A stretch of 35,204 nucleotides of DNA from an uncultured Butyrivibrio sp. (lineage in GTDB: Bacteria > Bacillota > Clostridia > Lachnospirales > Lachnospiraceae). Each line of letters opens with the position of its first letter. Within the stretch, counting starts at the first letter, position 1. The translations under genes were made by a program, and so were the position numbers. A model generated the notes under the pieces. That model saw only the letters and a list, made by a program, of their open reading frames with translations, did not search any database and was not told where the DNA came from. The stretch lies in the NCBI GenBank assembly GCA_947168335.1, contig CAMVLM010000025.1:1-35204 (forward strand), given 5' to 3'. Shown one piece after another: positions 17,980 to 26,268 of this stretch.

Positions 17980-18315
17980 TTATGCGAAAGCATCGAAGGA
18001 GTTGCCAACCTGTCCATAGGAGAGTGCTGCCATATCGCGGGCATAACCAACTGTGTTTCCATTGAATTTGGAAGCAATGTTATTAAACTGCTGGTTAACC
18101 TTGCGGGCTTCCTTCTGACTATCTGTTTTGCCAACTTCGCCGATCTTCACTTCCTGGGCATTGGGATATACCACAGGAGAGACAGTTGCGATGTCGCCTA
18201 CTGTCTTGCGCTGATTGTATACTTCAGACACAGGAGCTTTATTCGAAAGTGATAAATTCATGGGCTGTGCCTGATACATACTGTATCCGCTCATTCCACT
18301 TACTGACATTCCCAT
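17980..18315 (-). CDS. Hypothetical protein, 111 residues
   Basis: I do not recognise this protein. It starts MGMSVSGMSGYSMYQAQ, a Met/Ser/Gly/Tyr-rich N-terminus without charged residues. The middle is polar with VSPVVYPNAQEVKIGEVGK, and the C-terminal half (about 65-111) could form helices (QKEARKVNQQFNNIASKF and the segment near ARDMAALSYGQVG). There are no cysteines, no transmembrane segment and no classical signal peptide. The start is well supported by AGAGGT seven bases upstream, and it has its own terminator, so it is very likely a real, separately expressed gene. It points away from rex across a 297-base intergenic region. Its soluble, repeat-free, low-complexity start might suggest a secreted or appendage-associated small protein, but that is speculation. 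Confidence 0.75.
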   Translation of the reverse strand: MGMSVSGMSGYSMYQAQPMNLSLSNKAPVSEVYNQRKTVGDIATVSPVVYPNAQEVKIGEVGKTDSQKEARKVNQQFNNIASKFNGNTVGYARDMAALSYGQVGNSFDAFA

Positions 18316-18337
18316 AAGAAATACCTCTAAACATAAC

Positions 18338-18363
18338 TTTGGTTACTATGAGTTTAAACCAAA
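18338..18363. repeat. Inverted repeat in the leader of the 111-residue gene
   Basis: TTTGGTT (18338-18344) and AACCAAA (18357-18363) flank a 12-base spacer. The pair lies just upstream of the minus-strand ribosome site and could be an operator or leader hairpin. A TATAAT on the minus strand slightly further upstream is a possible -10 without a good -35. The rest of the intergenic region to 18535 is AT-rich, with no gene I can support. Confidence 0.35.
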
Positions 18364-18535
18364 TACATAAAATAATTATAAACTCACTCTTAAAGAAATG
18401 CTAATTTTATCTTATTTTGAAATGTTATTTCATAATTTCACAAAAGCGGTAAATAAAACAAAGCAAGGAGCCGAAAAAATATGTATAATAATCCTCCGAA
18501 CCTGTAAAAACTTTATGAAGGATGGTCAAGTCACA

Positions 18536-18563
18536 TTGACTAATCTTTAACAAATAGTATAAT
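18536..18563 (+). promoter_or_regulatory. rex promoter with an embedded Rex-box-like site
   Basis: The -35 box TTGACT (18536-18541) and the -10 box TATAAT (18558-18563) are 16 bases apart. The 18 bases 18536-18553 match the clostridial Rex operator TTGTTAA-N4-TTAACAA at 11 of 14 defined positions: the right arm TTAACAA is perfect, the left arm TTGACTA is partial. The overlap with -35 and spacer would allow NADH-responsive autoregulation. The promoter is directly visible; the Rex site is an inference from consensus. Confidence 0.65.
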
Positions 18564-18612
18564 CTTTTTATAGAATTTAATATGAAATACCTATAGTGAC
18601 AACGGAGGAAAT

Positions 18613-19260
18613 ATGGCGGAGAAAGAGATTTCACAGGCGGTCATTGGCAGACTGCCACGCTATTTCAGATATCTTGGAGAGCTTAAGGACCAGGGGGTTG
18701 AGAGAATTTCATCCCAGGAACTCAGCGATATTATGAAAGTAACGGCCTCACAGATCAGGCAGGATTTTAATAACTTTGGAGGCTTTGGACAACAGGGATA
18801 TGGGTATAATGTCGAATATCTTTATGATGAGATTGGCAAGATACTTGGACTCGGAAGAGAGCATACACTTATAATCATAGGTGCAGGTCATCTTGGACAA
18901 GCTCTTTCCGGTTATAATAACTTTTTCAACAGAGGATTTATTTTCAAAGGTGCATTTGACCTTAATCCCAATCTTCATGGTAAAAAAATAAGAAATATTG
19001 AGATTCGTCCCATAGAGGAGATGGAGCAGTTTGTCAGGGATAACAAGATAGAGATTGCGGTTCTTACAATTCCCAAGGATCAGGCTGTGACCATGGCAGA
19101 GAAGTTAGTAAATTGCGGTATCAAGGCTATCTGGAATTTTGCCCATGTCGATCTTGATGTGCCGGAGAATGTACAGGTGGAGAATGTCCATCTGTCAGAT
19201 TCGCTTATGAAGCTGTCCTACAGCATCGACAGATACGAAAAAGGCAAGAAAAAAAGGTAG
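18613..19260 (+). CDS. rex: Redox-sensing transcriptional repressor Rex
   Basis: Rex is a homodimeric repressor that leaves DNA when the NADH/NAD ratio rises, derepressing fermentative and NADH-reoxidising genes. The 215-residue protein has the N-terminal winged helix (about 1-80, with LPRYFRYLGEL and VTASQIRQDFNNFGGFG). The Rossmann domain carries the nucleotide loop GAGHLGQAL at 90-98 and the conserved IPKDQA and GIKAIWNFA segments. A C-terminal helix (SYSIDRYEK) swaps between subunits. The start has GGAGG five bases upstream. It is first in a plus-strand run with a coiled-coil protein, Nnr and Alr. A candidate Rex box lies in its own promoter. Confidence 0.97.
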   Translation: MAEKEISQAVIGRLPRYFRYLGELKDQGVERISSQELSDIMKVTASQIRQDFNNFGGFGQQGYGYNVEYLYDEIGKILGLGREHTLIIIGAGHLGQALSGYNNFFNRGFIFKGAFDLNPNLHGKKIRNIEIRPIEEMEQFVRDNKIEIAVLTIPKDQAVTMAEKLVNCGIKAIWNFAHVDLDVPENVQVENVHLSDSLMKLSYSIDRYEKGKKKR

Positions 19261-19318
19261 TTTTGAGATTCGTACGGAACAGTGGCAGTGAAACCATATC
19301 TGAAAGGTGATGGTGATT

Positions 19319-20008
19319 ATGGCCAAGGATTCTAACAAATATCAGGACGCCCTGCTTGGCAAGGATATTCCTATTCTTTCCAAGGATGAGAAGTGGCAAC
19401 AGCTTTTTTTACTCAGTCCCAAGACAGACAAGATCATGAAGCTTGAGGCTGAGCTTAATGCGCTTGTTGAGAGACAGGAGAAGACCAGGGAGAAAATTAA
19501 GGATATGAAGCGCCTTAAGAAAAAGCTCCTTGGCGAGATTGTTGTCCTCAGGGATGATGCCGGTAAGAATCCTAAAAAACGCAAGAAAATTGAAGCTGAG
19601 ATTGATGATCACACGAGACTGATAAAAGAGTGTAATGAGAAGATAGAAGACAGCGAAGACAGTATGCTTGGACTTCCAAGAGAGATTTATCAGGTCGATT
19701 ATCAGCTGATGATTGCGACCATGGAACTGTTTTATCACATAATGCAGGAGAATACCCGTGAGATCAATGCAATTGATGAATGGATCGCCAAGGTCAGGGT
19801 ACAGCTCAAAAAGAACATTATTCGCATGCAGGAAAAGGAGATTGAGAATTTCAATGTTTACTCCTACATGCATAACATTTTCGGTCCAGAGGTCATTGAT
19901 CTGTTTGATCTGAAATATGATCCTGAAAGAAGACATCCTATAAGGACTCCCGGTTCAAAAACTCAGAACGGGATAATCATTGAAGATGAAAAATACACGG
20001 ATAATTGA
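19319..20008 (+). CDS. Coiled-coil protein of unknown function between rex and nnr
   Basis: I do not recognise this 229-residue protein. Residues about 35-115 are very rich in Lys and Glu with heptad-like spacing, and predict a long coiled coil broken near GKNPKKRKK. A more hydrophobic part follows (about 120-150, YQVDYQLMIATMELFYHIMQ). The end is polar (NVYSYMHNIFGPEVIDLFD, then a basic Pro-containing tail). There is no signal peptide or clear membrane span. AAAGGTG nine bases before the ATG at 19319 supports the start; ATG 19310 is possible. Its 3' end overlaps the start of nnr by 23 bases, so the two are translationally coupled. Sitting between rex and an NADH-repair gene hints at a redox or housekeeping role, but nothing in the sequence proves it. 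Confidence 0.8.
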   Translation: MAKDSNKYQDALLGKDIPILSKDEKWQQLFLLSPKTDKIMKLEAELNALVERQEKTREKIKDMKRLKKKLLGEIVVLRDDAGKNPKKRKKIEAEIDDHTRLIKECNEKIEDSEDSMLGLPREIYQVDYQLMIATMELFYHIMQENTREINAIDEWIAKVRVQLKKNIIRMQEKEIENFNVYSYMHNIFGPEVIDLFDLKYDPERRHPIRTPGSKTQNGIIIEDEKYTDN

Positions 20009-21608
20009 TAAAAATTCAAAGTATATAGTAAGCGCTGCCGAGATGAGAAGATGTGATGAAAGTACGATAAATCACTTCAAAGTCCCACAGGATGTCCTGA
20101 TGGAGAGAGCGGCGCTTTCATTATGCAATCAGGTATTTGAAAAAGCAGACAGGGATGCAGGCGTCATTATCTTTGCCGGAAGCGGGAATAACGGTGGTGA
20201 CGGTATTGCTGTTGCGCGCCTTCTTTATCAGGAGGGGCTGGATGTTTTACTGATACTTGTAAATCACGGTGGCGGAAAGATTAGTGACGCATGCAGAAAG
20301 CAATTGGAAATCGCAGAAGGATATGGAGTTGAGACAGTAGCCTTCAGTGATATCTGCGGTGAAAAGGCTGATTATTATGAGCTGAAGCTTGAAACTTCAG
20401 ATGTAATAATCGATGCAATGCTTGGAATTGGCTGCAGCAGAGAACTGGCAGGAGAGTACAGGAAAGCTGTTGAACTTATCAATACTTTTCATGATACGGA
20501 TAAAAGGCACCCCTGTGTGATAGCTGCTGATATTCCCACCGGAATAAATGCAGATAACGGACAGATTTGCGGGACCTGCGTTCATGCAGACAGTACGGTT
20601 ACTTTTGGATTTATCAAGCTCGGAGCCATGCTTTATCCCGGAAGCGAATATGTGGGAGAGCTGGTGCTGCGCCCTGTGGGAATAACAGAGGATGGCTTTT
20701 TGGGAGATTATCCAGTTGTAAGATACATTGATTTTTCTTCTGTCAGCTTTGGCGAAAACGGGGCATTGAAAGAGAATGCGCTCTTACCAAAGAGGAATCC
20801 ATCTGGAAATAAGGGAACCTTCGGTAAAGTTCTGATAGTAGCAGGCAGCAAAAATGTCAGTGGTGCCATGATAATGTCGGCTGAAAGTGCCTTAAGGAGC
20901 GGAGCAGGAATGGTCCGCGTATTTACTGATAAAGAAAACCTGCATGCGCTGCAGACACTTCTTCCGGAAGCCATGTCAGATGTCTATGAGACAGACCGGC
21001 TTTCACAGGAAAAAAAGACCTACAGCGAAATGCTGATAAAGGCCATAAACTGGTGTGATGCCATTGTATGCGGCCCCGGAATAGGAACGGGAGATTTTGC
21101 ACATTTTCTTGTGGAAACAATATTGGAAAATGCTGATAAAAAGCTTGTCCTTGATGCTGATGCACTGAACGTAATTGCAGCGGATAAAAAACTAAGAGAT
21201 CTGTTTGCGGAATATAAAAATGAAAAAATATTAACACCCCATATTGCAGAGTTTTCCAGACTGGCGGGCAGGAGCACTGCTGATTGTAAGCGAGAAATCC
21301 TGACATTGCCGGTGGCACTTGCAAAAGAATTTCACGGGAGTATCATATGTAAGGATGCAAGAAGCATAATTACGGATGGAAAATCTGTTTATATGAATCT
21401 TAGCGGTAATGACGGCATGGCAACCGCAGGCAGCGGAGATGTGCTGGCGGGGCTTGTGGGAGCACTTGTGTGTCTTCCCTTCGCTGATGCTTTTGAGGCA
21501 GCGGTTGTGGGATGTTTTTTACACGGCGTTGCCGGTGATATTGCAGCCGGAGAATATGGCAGGGCTGCAATGACTGCGAGGGATATAGATCCTTCAAAAA
21601 CAATGTAA
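19986..21608 (+). CDS. nnr: Bifunctional NAD(P)H-hydrate epimerase / ADP-dependent NAD(P)HX dehydratase
   Basis: This enzyme repairs hydrated, inactive NADH and NADPH. The N-terminal epimerase domain (about 1-230) has the signature GSGNNGGDG at residues 65-73 and ADIPTGINADNG. The C-terminal ribokinase-like dehydratase domain has NKGTFGKVLIVAGSKNVSG, VCGPGIG, LDADALN, TPHIAEFSRL and the phosphate-binding GMATAGSGDVLAG. The 540-residue length is that of the normal fused protein. The ATG at 19986 lies inside the end of the coiled-coil gene; a TTG six bases earlier is an alternative, and the ribosome site is weak, as expected for coupled translation. It is 16 bases from alr. The epimerase/dehydratase next to alr is a frequent pairing in Firmicutes. 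Confidence 0.94.
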   Translation: MKNTRIIDKNSKYIVSAAEMRRCDESTINHFKVPQDVLMERAALSLCNQVFEKADRDAGVIIFAGSGNNGGDGIAVARLLYQEGLDVLLILVNHGGGKISDACRKQLEIAEGYGVETVAFSDICGEKADYYELKLETSDVIIDAMLGIGCSRELAGEYRKAVELINTFHDTDKRHPCVIAADIPTGINADNGQICGTCVHADSTVTFGFIKLGAMLYPGSEYVGELVLRPVGITEDGFLGDYPVVRYIDFSSVSFGENGALKENALLPKRNPSGNKGTFGKVLIVAGSKNVSGAMIMSAESALRSGAGMVRVFTDKENLHALQTLLPEAMSDVYETDRLSQEKKTYSEMLIKAINWCDAIVCGPGIGTGDFAHFLVETILENADKKLVLDADALNVIAADKKLRDLFAEYKNEKILTPHIAEFSRLAGRSTADCKREILTLPVALAKEFHGSIICKDARSIITDGKSVYMNLSGNDGMATAGSGDVLAGLVGALVCLPFADAFEAAVVGCFLHGVAGDIAAGEYGRAAMTARDIDPSKTM

Positions 21609-21624
21609 GTGAGGCATATAGTAT

Positions 21625-22830
21625 ATGTTAGAGGAATATTCAAGAGTATATGCAAAGATAGATCTGGATGCGGTGCACAGTAATGTTGAGAACATGTACA
21701 ACGCAATGCCAAGAGGAACAAATATCCTTGCGGTAGTTAAGACTGATGGTTACGGTTTTGGTGCGGTTCCGATTTCAAGAATGCTTATGAAGGAACCTTA
21801 TGTATGGGGATTTGCAACAGCAACAGCAGAAGAGGCTTTTGAACTCAGGGAAGCCGGAGTCAGCAAGCCGATACTTGTGCTCGGATATACTTTCCCTTAC
21901 GCCTATGACAGAATGCTCAAGGAAAATATCAGACCTGCTGTTTTCAGATATGACATGCTTAAGCAGCTTTCAGAGCGTGTGAAAAAGAGAAGGAATCTTG
22001 GCGGAAATGAAGTTTTCCATGTTCATATAGCGGTTGATTGCGGAATGAGCCGCATAGGAGTTCGTCCTGATGCTGATGGTATGAACTTTTTCAAGACTGC
22101 ACTCGAAACTGAAGGAATTGAGGTTGAGGGTATTTTTACTCACTTCGCCAGGGCAGATGAGGCAGACCTTACAAATGCGCATGACAGCCATAAGATTTTC
22201 AGCAGGTTTGTAAATGATCTGGAAGCTGAGACGGGGTATCATATTCCGCTGAAGCACTGTTCAAACAGCGCCAGCATAATTGATATGCCTGAGGCTCACA
22301 TGGATATGGTCAGATGTGGTGTGACAATGTATGGAATGTGGCCGTCAGATGAGGTTTCCAGAGATAAAATAAAGATCAGTCCGGTAATGTCTATTTACAG
22401 CCATATATCCTTTATTAAGGATATTTCTGAGGGTACACCGGTAAGTTATGGCGGAACATTTGTTGCTGACAAAAGAATGAGAGTTGCCACAATTCCTGTT
22501 GGTTACGGTGACGGATATCCCAGAAGCCTTTCCGGCGGAAGGGGATATGTCCTTATTCATGGAGAAAAGGCAAGAATTCTCGGAAGGGTTTGCATGGATC
22601 AGTTCATGGTTGATGTATCCCATATTCCAAATGCCATGGAAGGAGATGAAGTAATTCTCATCGGTGAAGCAGAGGGAGAATTCGGAGATGATTTCGTTGA
22701 GAAAATAACTGTCGAGGAACTAGGAGACCTCAGCGGACGTTTCAATTACGAGTTTACCTGCAATCTTAACCACCGCGTACCCAGGCTATATGAGCGCGAT
22801 GGCAGGATTCTGAAGGACAGTGAGATCTAA
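21625..22830 (+). CDS. alr: Alanine racemase
   Basis: This PLP enzyme converts L- to D-alanine for peptidoglycan. The 401-residue protein has the cofactor lysine in VVKTDGYGFGA (Lys39), which differs from the usual VVKADAYGHG but keeps the Lys and Tyr. The catalytic Tyr275 is in VSYGGTF. The barrel is followed by the beta-domain with IPVGYGDGYPRSL and GRVCMDQFMVDVS. The ribosome site before the ATG at 21625 is weak, and translation may rely on the preceding gene. It is the last gene of the rex-to-alr run, closed by a strong bidirectional hairpin. Confidence 0.96.
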   Translation: MLEEYSRVYAKIDLDAVHSNVENMYNAMPRGTNILAVVKTDGYGFGAVPISRMLMKEPYVWGFATATAEEAFELREAGVSKPILVLGYTFPYAYDRMLKENIRPAVFRYDMLKQLSERVKKRRNLGGNEVFHVHIAVDCGMSRIGVRPDADGMNFFKTALETEGIEVEGIFTHFARADEADLTNAHDSHKIFSRFVNDLEAETGYHIPLKHCSNSASIIDMPEAHMDMVRCGVTMYGMWPSDEVSRDKIKISPVMSIYSHISFIKDISEGTPVSYGGTFVADKRMRVATIPVGYGDGYPRSLSGGRGYVLIHGEKARILGRVCMDQFMVDVSHIPNAMEGDEVILIGEAEGEFGDDFVEKITVEELGDLSGRFNYEFTCNLNHRVPRLYERDGRILKDSEI

Positions 22831-22843
22831 ACTGAATAATCAG

Positions 22844-22878
22844 AAAAAGCTATCCTGATAATCAGGATAGCTTTTTTT
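22844..22878. terminator. Bidirectional terminator between alr and the J-domain gene
   Basis: AAAAAGCTATCCTGAT (22844-22859) pairs with ATCAGGATAGCTTTTT (22861-22876). In practice the last three pairs open to make a seven-base loop. Poly-A and poly-T flank it. The last codons and the TGA of the minus-strand J-domain gene lie within its right arm, so coding and termination signals overlap on that strand. Confidence 0.92.
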
Positions 22879-23866
22879 TGATCTTGTCATACTGAACGTT
22901 GATTTCCTGAATAGCTGCGGTGTCACCGTCCATGTTGTCAGGATGATAAAGCTTCACAAGAGATTTGTATTTTCTGTCAGCTGATTCTCTTGTGGTACAT
23001 CCTGCGAAGAAATCAAAGGCGGAGGTATTTTGCACCGGCCTTGAATGTGAGTCTGAGCGTCGCTCATATCGTGAGCCGCTGTGCTTGTCCTCTATATATT
23101 CTTCTTCGTACTCATCATCCGTAAGTTCGTCGTATTCTTCGTCAAATTCATCTTCGTAGTACTCATCGGAATCGTCTATATCTTCATCGTCATCATAGTA
23201 CTCATCATATTCGTTTTCATAATCGGGAGTGTCATCTTCTTCGCTGTAGTCTTCGGAATCTTCTCTGTCCTTGTAATAGTCCTGATATTTTTTCTGCCTC
23301 AGCCATTTATTGTAGCTGTGTTCGTCAATTTTATGACCGATAGAAGGGAAGAGTAACTTGTATCTGGAAATGACCATACCTGAAGGAGTCTTCCCCAAAA
23401 GCGTTCCCACCACAAGATAGATGAAAGCATCAACGATAAGGCCGATAGCAAGGACTCTGGAGCAAAAGGCAAATACTCCGATTCCTATTAGTACGCACAG
23501 CATTGGAACAATCAGGATCAGCATAAGCAAAAACAAAACAAAATACATAATTGTTCCGCTGTAGTTATGCATGAGAGCCAGATAGTTTTTTGCTATACCC
23601 AGAATCATTTCCCTGAAACCCGGAATACTAAGGCTGAGAGGAAGTCTGGACGTCAGAATATTGCCAAACAGATTCTCTCCGCCAAAAAGTGAGACAGTCA
23701 GTACTATATAAAACAGAGAATAGATGATACCCGTAACCGGAAGCACCACATAAAAAAGCCGGAGAAGCCTTGATAACTGGCGCAGTATGAAGGCAATCAT
23801 CTCAAAAATGTTTCTGAATATCCATATAAGTATTCTTGTTATAAACTCAAAAATTATCGAAATCAT
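22862..23866 (-). CDS. Membrane protein with acidic linker and C-terminal J domain
   Basis: This protein of about 334 residues has three parts. The first is hydrophobic (1-160), with likely membrane helices at about 38-60, 105-127 and 128-153, preceded by an amphipathic Phe/Ile/Arg-rich helix. The second is a linker (about 198-260) made almost only of Asp, Glu and Tyr. The third is a C-terminal J domain (about 283-334) with FDFFAGC, the basic helix RKYKSLVKLY, the HPD motif at 308-310 and INVQYDKIKKKL. HPD lets J proteins stimulate Hsp70 (DnaK) ATPase, so it probably recruits DnaK to the membrane. This is not DnaJ itself: there is no Gly/Phe region or zinc fingers. No ribosome site was found at this ATG; a TTG at 23902 would add 12 residues. 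Confidence 0.82.
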   Translation of the reverse strand: MISIIFEFITRILIWIFRNIFEMIAFILRQLSRLLRLFYVVLPVTGIIYSLFYIVLTVSLFGGENLFGNILTSRLPLSLSIPGFREMILGIAKNYLALMHNYSGTIMYFVLFLLMLILIVPMLCVLIGIGVFAFCSRVLAIGLIVDAFIYLVVGTLLGKTPSGMVISRYKLLFPSIGHKIDEHSYNKWLRQKKYQDYYKDREDSEDYSEEDDTPDYENEYDEYYDDDEDIDDSDEYYEDEFDEEYDELTDDEYEEEYIEDKHSGSRYERRSDSHSRPVQNTSAFDFFAGCTTRESADRKYKSLVKLYHPDNMDGDTAAIQEINVQYDKIKKKLS

Positions 23867-23913
23867 GCTTATTATTTTAACGGAATGAAAAAACGCTGAC
23901 AAGTGCGGTTTTC

Positions 23914-23942
23914 TTGACTCAAAACACTTGAAATGCTATATT
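23914..23942 (+). promoter_or_regulatory. Sigma-A-type promoter of the CNNM/CBS gene
   Basis: TTGACT (23914-23919) and TATATT (23937-23942) are 17 bases apart. They lie 49 bases ahead of the start codon, in the short region divergent from the J-domain gene. Confidence 0.72.
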
Positions 23943-23991
23943 CTAATTTGACGTATTTTGCGATTTTAAAAAGGTAAAGGAGACCCGATAA

Positions 23992-25398
23992 ATGGACGAC
24001 GATGGACCTAACGTCACATATTTTCTGCTTATATTTGTGATCATGCTCCTGATTGATGTGCTTTTCTATGGTTTTGGTGCAGCAATCGAGAACCTCAAAC
24101 CTGAGGATCTTAACAGGCAGGATAAGGATGACGCAAACGGCAATGGCCTTATAAAGCGTAACACCAAGAGTGCGGACAGGCTTTTGCAGATTCTTGAGCA
24201 TCCTTCCAGATATATAAATACAATCCAGCTGGTAACGCTGCTTGTTAACATGCTTTTTGGAATCACATATATAAGAGTTTTTGGCAGTCTGATCGAAGGG
24301 CTCATTAGCGGAGCATTTAAAAACATTGTGCTTCTCCAGGCAGTTTCATATACTGCAGCGGTCCTTATCATTATGTACATTGTCTTAACCTTTGGAGTTC
24401 TCATTCCGAGGAAGCTTGGAGCAAGATATCCTGAGAAGTGGGCGATGAACTGTGTGACAGCAATAAGTGCCATTATCAGAATCCTCAGTCCATTTACCGG
24501 ACTTATAAGGTTTACCGCAATGGGAATACTGAGAATCTTTGGCTTTCATTGGGAAGCTGATGAGAATGATGTTACTGAGGAGGAAATCAAATCAATGGTT
24601 TCCGAAGGTCAGGAGCAGGGAGTACTTCAGGATTCCGAGGCCGATATGATCAGTAATATTTTTGAATACTCTGATAAACAGGCCCGTGATATTATGACCA
24701 ACCGTAAGGCAATGGTCTGCATTGATGGTAATACCACCCTTAAAGAGGCTGTTAATTTCATGCTTGATATGAATAACAGCAGATTTCCGGTTTACCTTGA
24801 CAACATTGATCACATTATCGGAATTCTTCATATTCGTGATGCCATGAAAAAGCTCTCCGAGCATGTGGATGATGACACTCCCTTGAGGAAAACAAGAGGT
24901 CTTCTTCGTTCACCCAAGAATGTGCCTGAGACCAGAAACATAGATACTTTGTTTCATGAGATGCAGAAGTCAAAGACACAGATGGTCATCGTTATCGATG
25001 AGTATGGTCAGACCGCAGGACTTGTTTCCATGGAGGATATCCTGGAGGAAATCGTCGGTAAGATCATGGATGAATATGATGAGGAAGAGGACTACATCGA
25101 GGCAACTTCCAATGAGGATGAGTTCATAATCGAAGGTAAAACGCCACTTGAGGATCTTGAGGAGAGATTTGGAATCACTTTTGAAGATGCCCAGTTTGAA
25201 ACAGTTAACGGACTTTTGATATCACAGCTTGACAGAATTCCCAACGAAGGTGAGAATTTTACAGCTGAAATAGAGGGATATTCCTTCAAGATTCTGGAAG
25301 TAAAGAATCACATGATACAGAGTGTTCTCGTCAAGAGAATCAAAAAAGCAGATGATGAAGCAGGAGAGGAAACTCAGGAAGCTTTGGCTGCACAATAA
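23992..25398 (+). CDS. CNNM/HlyC-CorC family transporter-like protein with CBS domains
   Basis: This 468-residue membrane protein starts with a DUF21/CNNM region (helices at about 8-30, 75-95, 105-135 and 150-180). The conserved IPRKLGARYPEKWA lies after the third helix. A cytoplasmic CBS pair follows (EEIKSMVSEGQEQGVL, then DIMTNRKAMVCIDG and SRFPVYLDNIDHIIGILHI, then MVIVIDEYGQTAGLVSMED). The C-terminal CorC/HlyC domain (about 370-450) has FIIEGKTPLEDLEERFG. Relatives act as magnesium exporters or modulators; the old name hemolysin is misleading. The variable N-terminal linker DANGNGLIKRN and the acidic C-tail are less conserved. AAAGGAG nine bases upstream fixes the start. Confidence 0.92.
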   Translation: MDDDGPNVTYFLLIFVIMLLIDVLFYGFGAAIENLKPEDLNRQDKDDANGNGLIKRNTKSADRLLQILEHPSRYINTIQLVTLLVNMLFGITYIRVFGSLIEGLISGAFKNIVLLQAVSYTAAVLIIMYIVLTFGVLIPRKLGARYPEKWAMNCVTAISAIIRILSPFTGLIRFTAMGILRIFGFHWEADENDVTEEEIKSMVSEGQEQGVLQDSEADMISNIFEYSDKQARDIMTNRKAMVCIDGNTTLKEAVNFMLDMNNSRFPVYLDNIDHIIGILHIRDAMKKLSEHVDDDTPLRKTRGLLRSPKNVPETRNIDTLFHEMQKSKTQMVIVIDEYGQTAGLVSMEDILEEIVGKIMDEYDEEEDYIEATSNEDEFIIEGKTPLEDLEERFGITFEDAQFETVNGLLISQLDRIPNEGENFTAEIEGYSFKILEVKNHMIQSVLVKRIKKADDEAGEETQEALAAQ

Positions 25399-25481
25399 TT
25401 TGCATCATATCGTCTTTGGTGACAGCAGCACCAGGCGAATTGATATATAGAAATTTTCAAGCATTATTTTAGGAGGACAAA

Positions 25482-26222
25482 ATGTCAGGACATTCAAAAT
25501 TTGCGAACATTAAGCATAAAAAGGAGAAGAACGACGCTGCTAAGGGTAAGATTTTCACAGTTATCGGACGTGAGATTGCAGTAGCAGTTAAAGAGGGCGG
25601 TCCCGATCCCGCTAATAACTTCAAGCTTGCACAGGTTATCGCCAAGGCTAAGGCAAACAACATGCCTAACGATACAATCGAGCGTGGTATCAAGAAGGCT
25701 GCAGGTGCAGACGGAAGCGTTGATTATCAGACACTTACATACGAGGGTTACGGCCCCGGCGGTACAGCTATCATCGTTGATACTCTTACAGATAACATCA
25801 ACCGTACAGCTGCAAACGTAAGAGCTGCTTTCTCAAAGGGCAACGGAAACATCGGAACACAGGGCTGCGTATCATACATGTTTGACAGAAAGGGCCAGAT
25901 CCTTATCGATAAGGAAGAGTGCTCAATGGGTTCAGACGATCTTATGATGCTTGTTCTTGATGCAGGCGCTGATGATTTCAACGAAGAGGATGACAGCTAT
26001 GAAGTACTCACTACTCCTGAGGCATTTCAGGGTGTTGTAGAGGCTCTTGAGAAAGAGAAGATTGCTACAGCTTCAGCTGAGATTACTATGATTCCTCAGA
26101 ACTATGTTGAAGTTACTGATGAAAACAACATCAAGTGCATCCAGAGAATTCTTGATATTCTTGAAGAGGATGATGATGTTCAGGCAGTTTACCACAACTG
26201 GGATGACAGTTCTGTTGAATAA
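25482..26222 (+). CDS. yebC: YebC/PmpR/TACO1 family protein
   Basis: This 246-residue cytoplasmic protein begins with the family signature MSGHSKFANIKHKK and GKIFTVIGREI. It continues with FKLAQVIAKAKANNMPNDTIERGIKKA and YEGYGPGGTAIIVDTLTDN, the three-domain YebC fold. The family was long annotated as transcriptional regulators. The mitochondrial homologue TACO1 and recent bacterial work point to a role in translation on the ribosome, especially at difficult peptide stretches. AGGAGG precedes the ATG. Its codons look highly biased (many GGC, AAC, ATC and GAG), consistent with strong expression. A weak TTGATA-type box lies upstream, but no convincing promoter was found. Confidence 0.95.
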   Translation: MSGHSKFANIKHKKEKNDAAKGKIFTVIGREIAVAVKEGGPDPANNFKLAQVIAKAKANNMPNDTIERGIKKAAGADGSVDYQTLTYEGYGPGGTAIIVDTLTDNINRTAANVRAAFSKGNGNIGTQGCVSYMFDRKGQILIDKEECSMGSDDLMMLVLDAGADDFNEEDDSYEVLTTPEAFQGVVEALEKEKIATASAEITMIPQNYVEVTDENNIKCIQRILDILEEDDDVQAVYHNWDDSSVE

Positions 26223-26268
26223 TTTTACTTGAAATAATGTTATGAATACATTTGGGGGAGGCCTTGAG

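Noticed and set aside
18481..18507. Eight-codon leader peptide (MYNNPPNL) after AAGGAG
   Set aside because: It lies upstream of the rex promoter rather than after it, so it would not be in the rex leader. The spacing is long and no attenuator-like structure follows.
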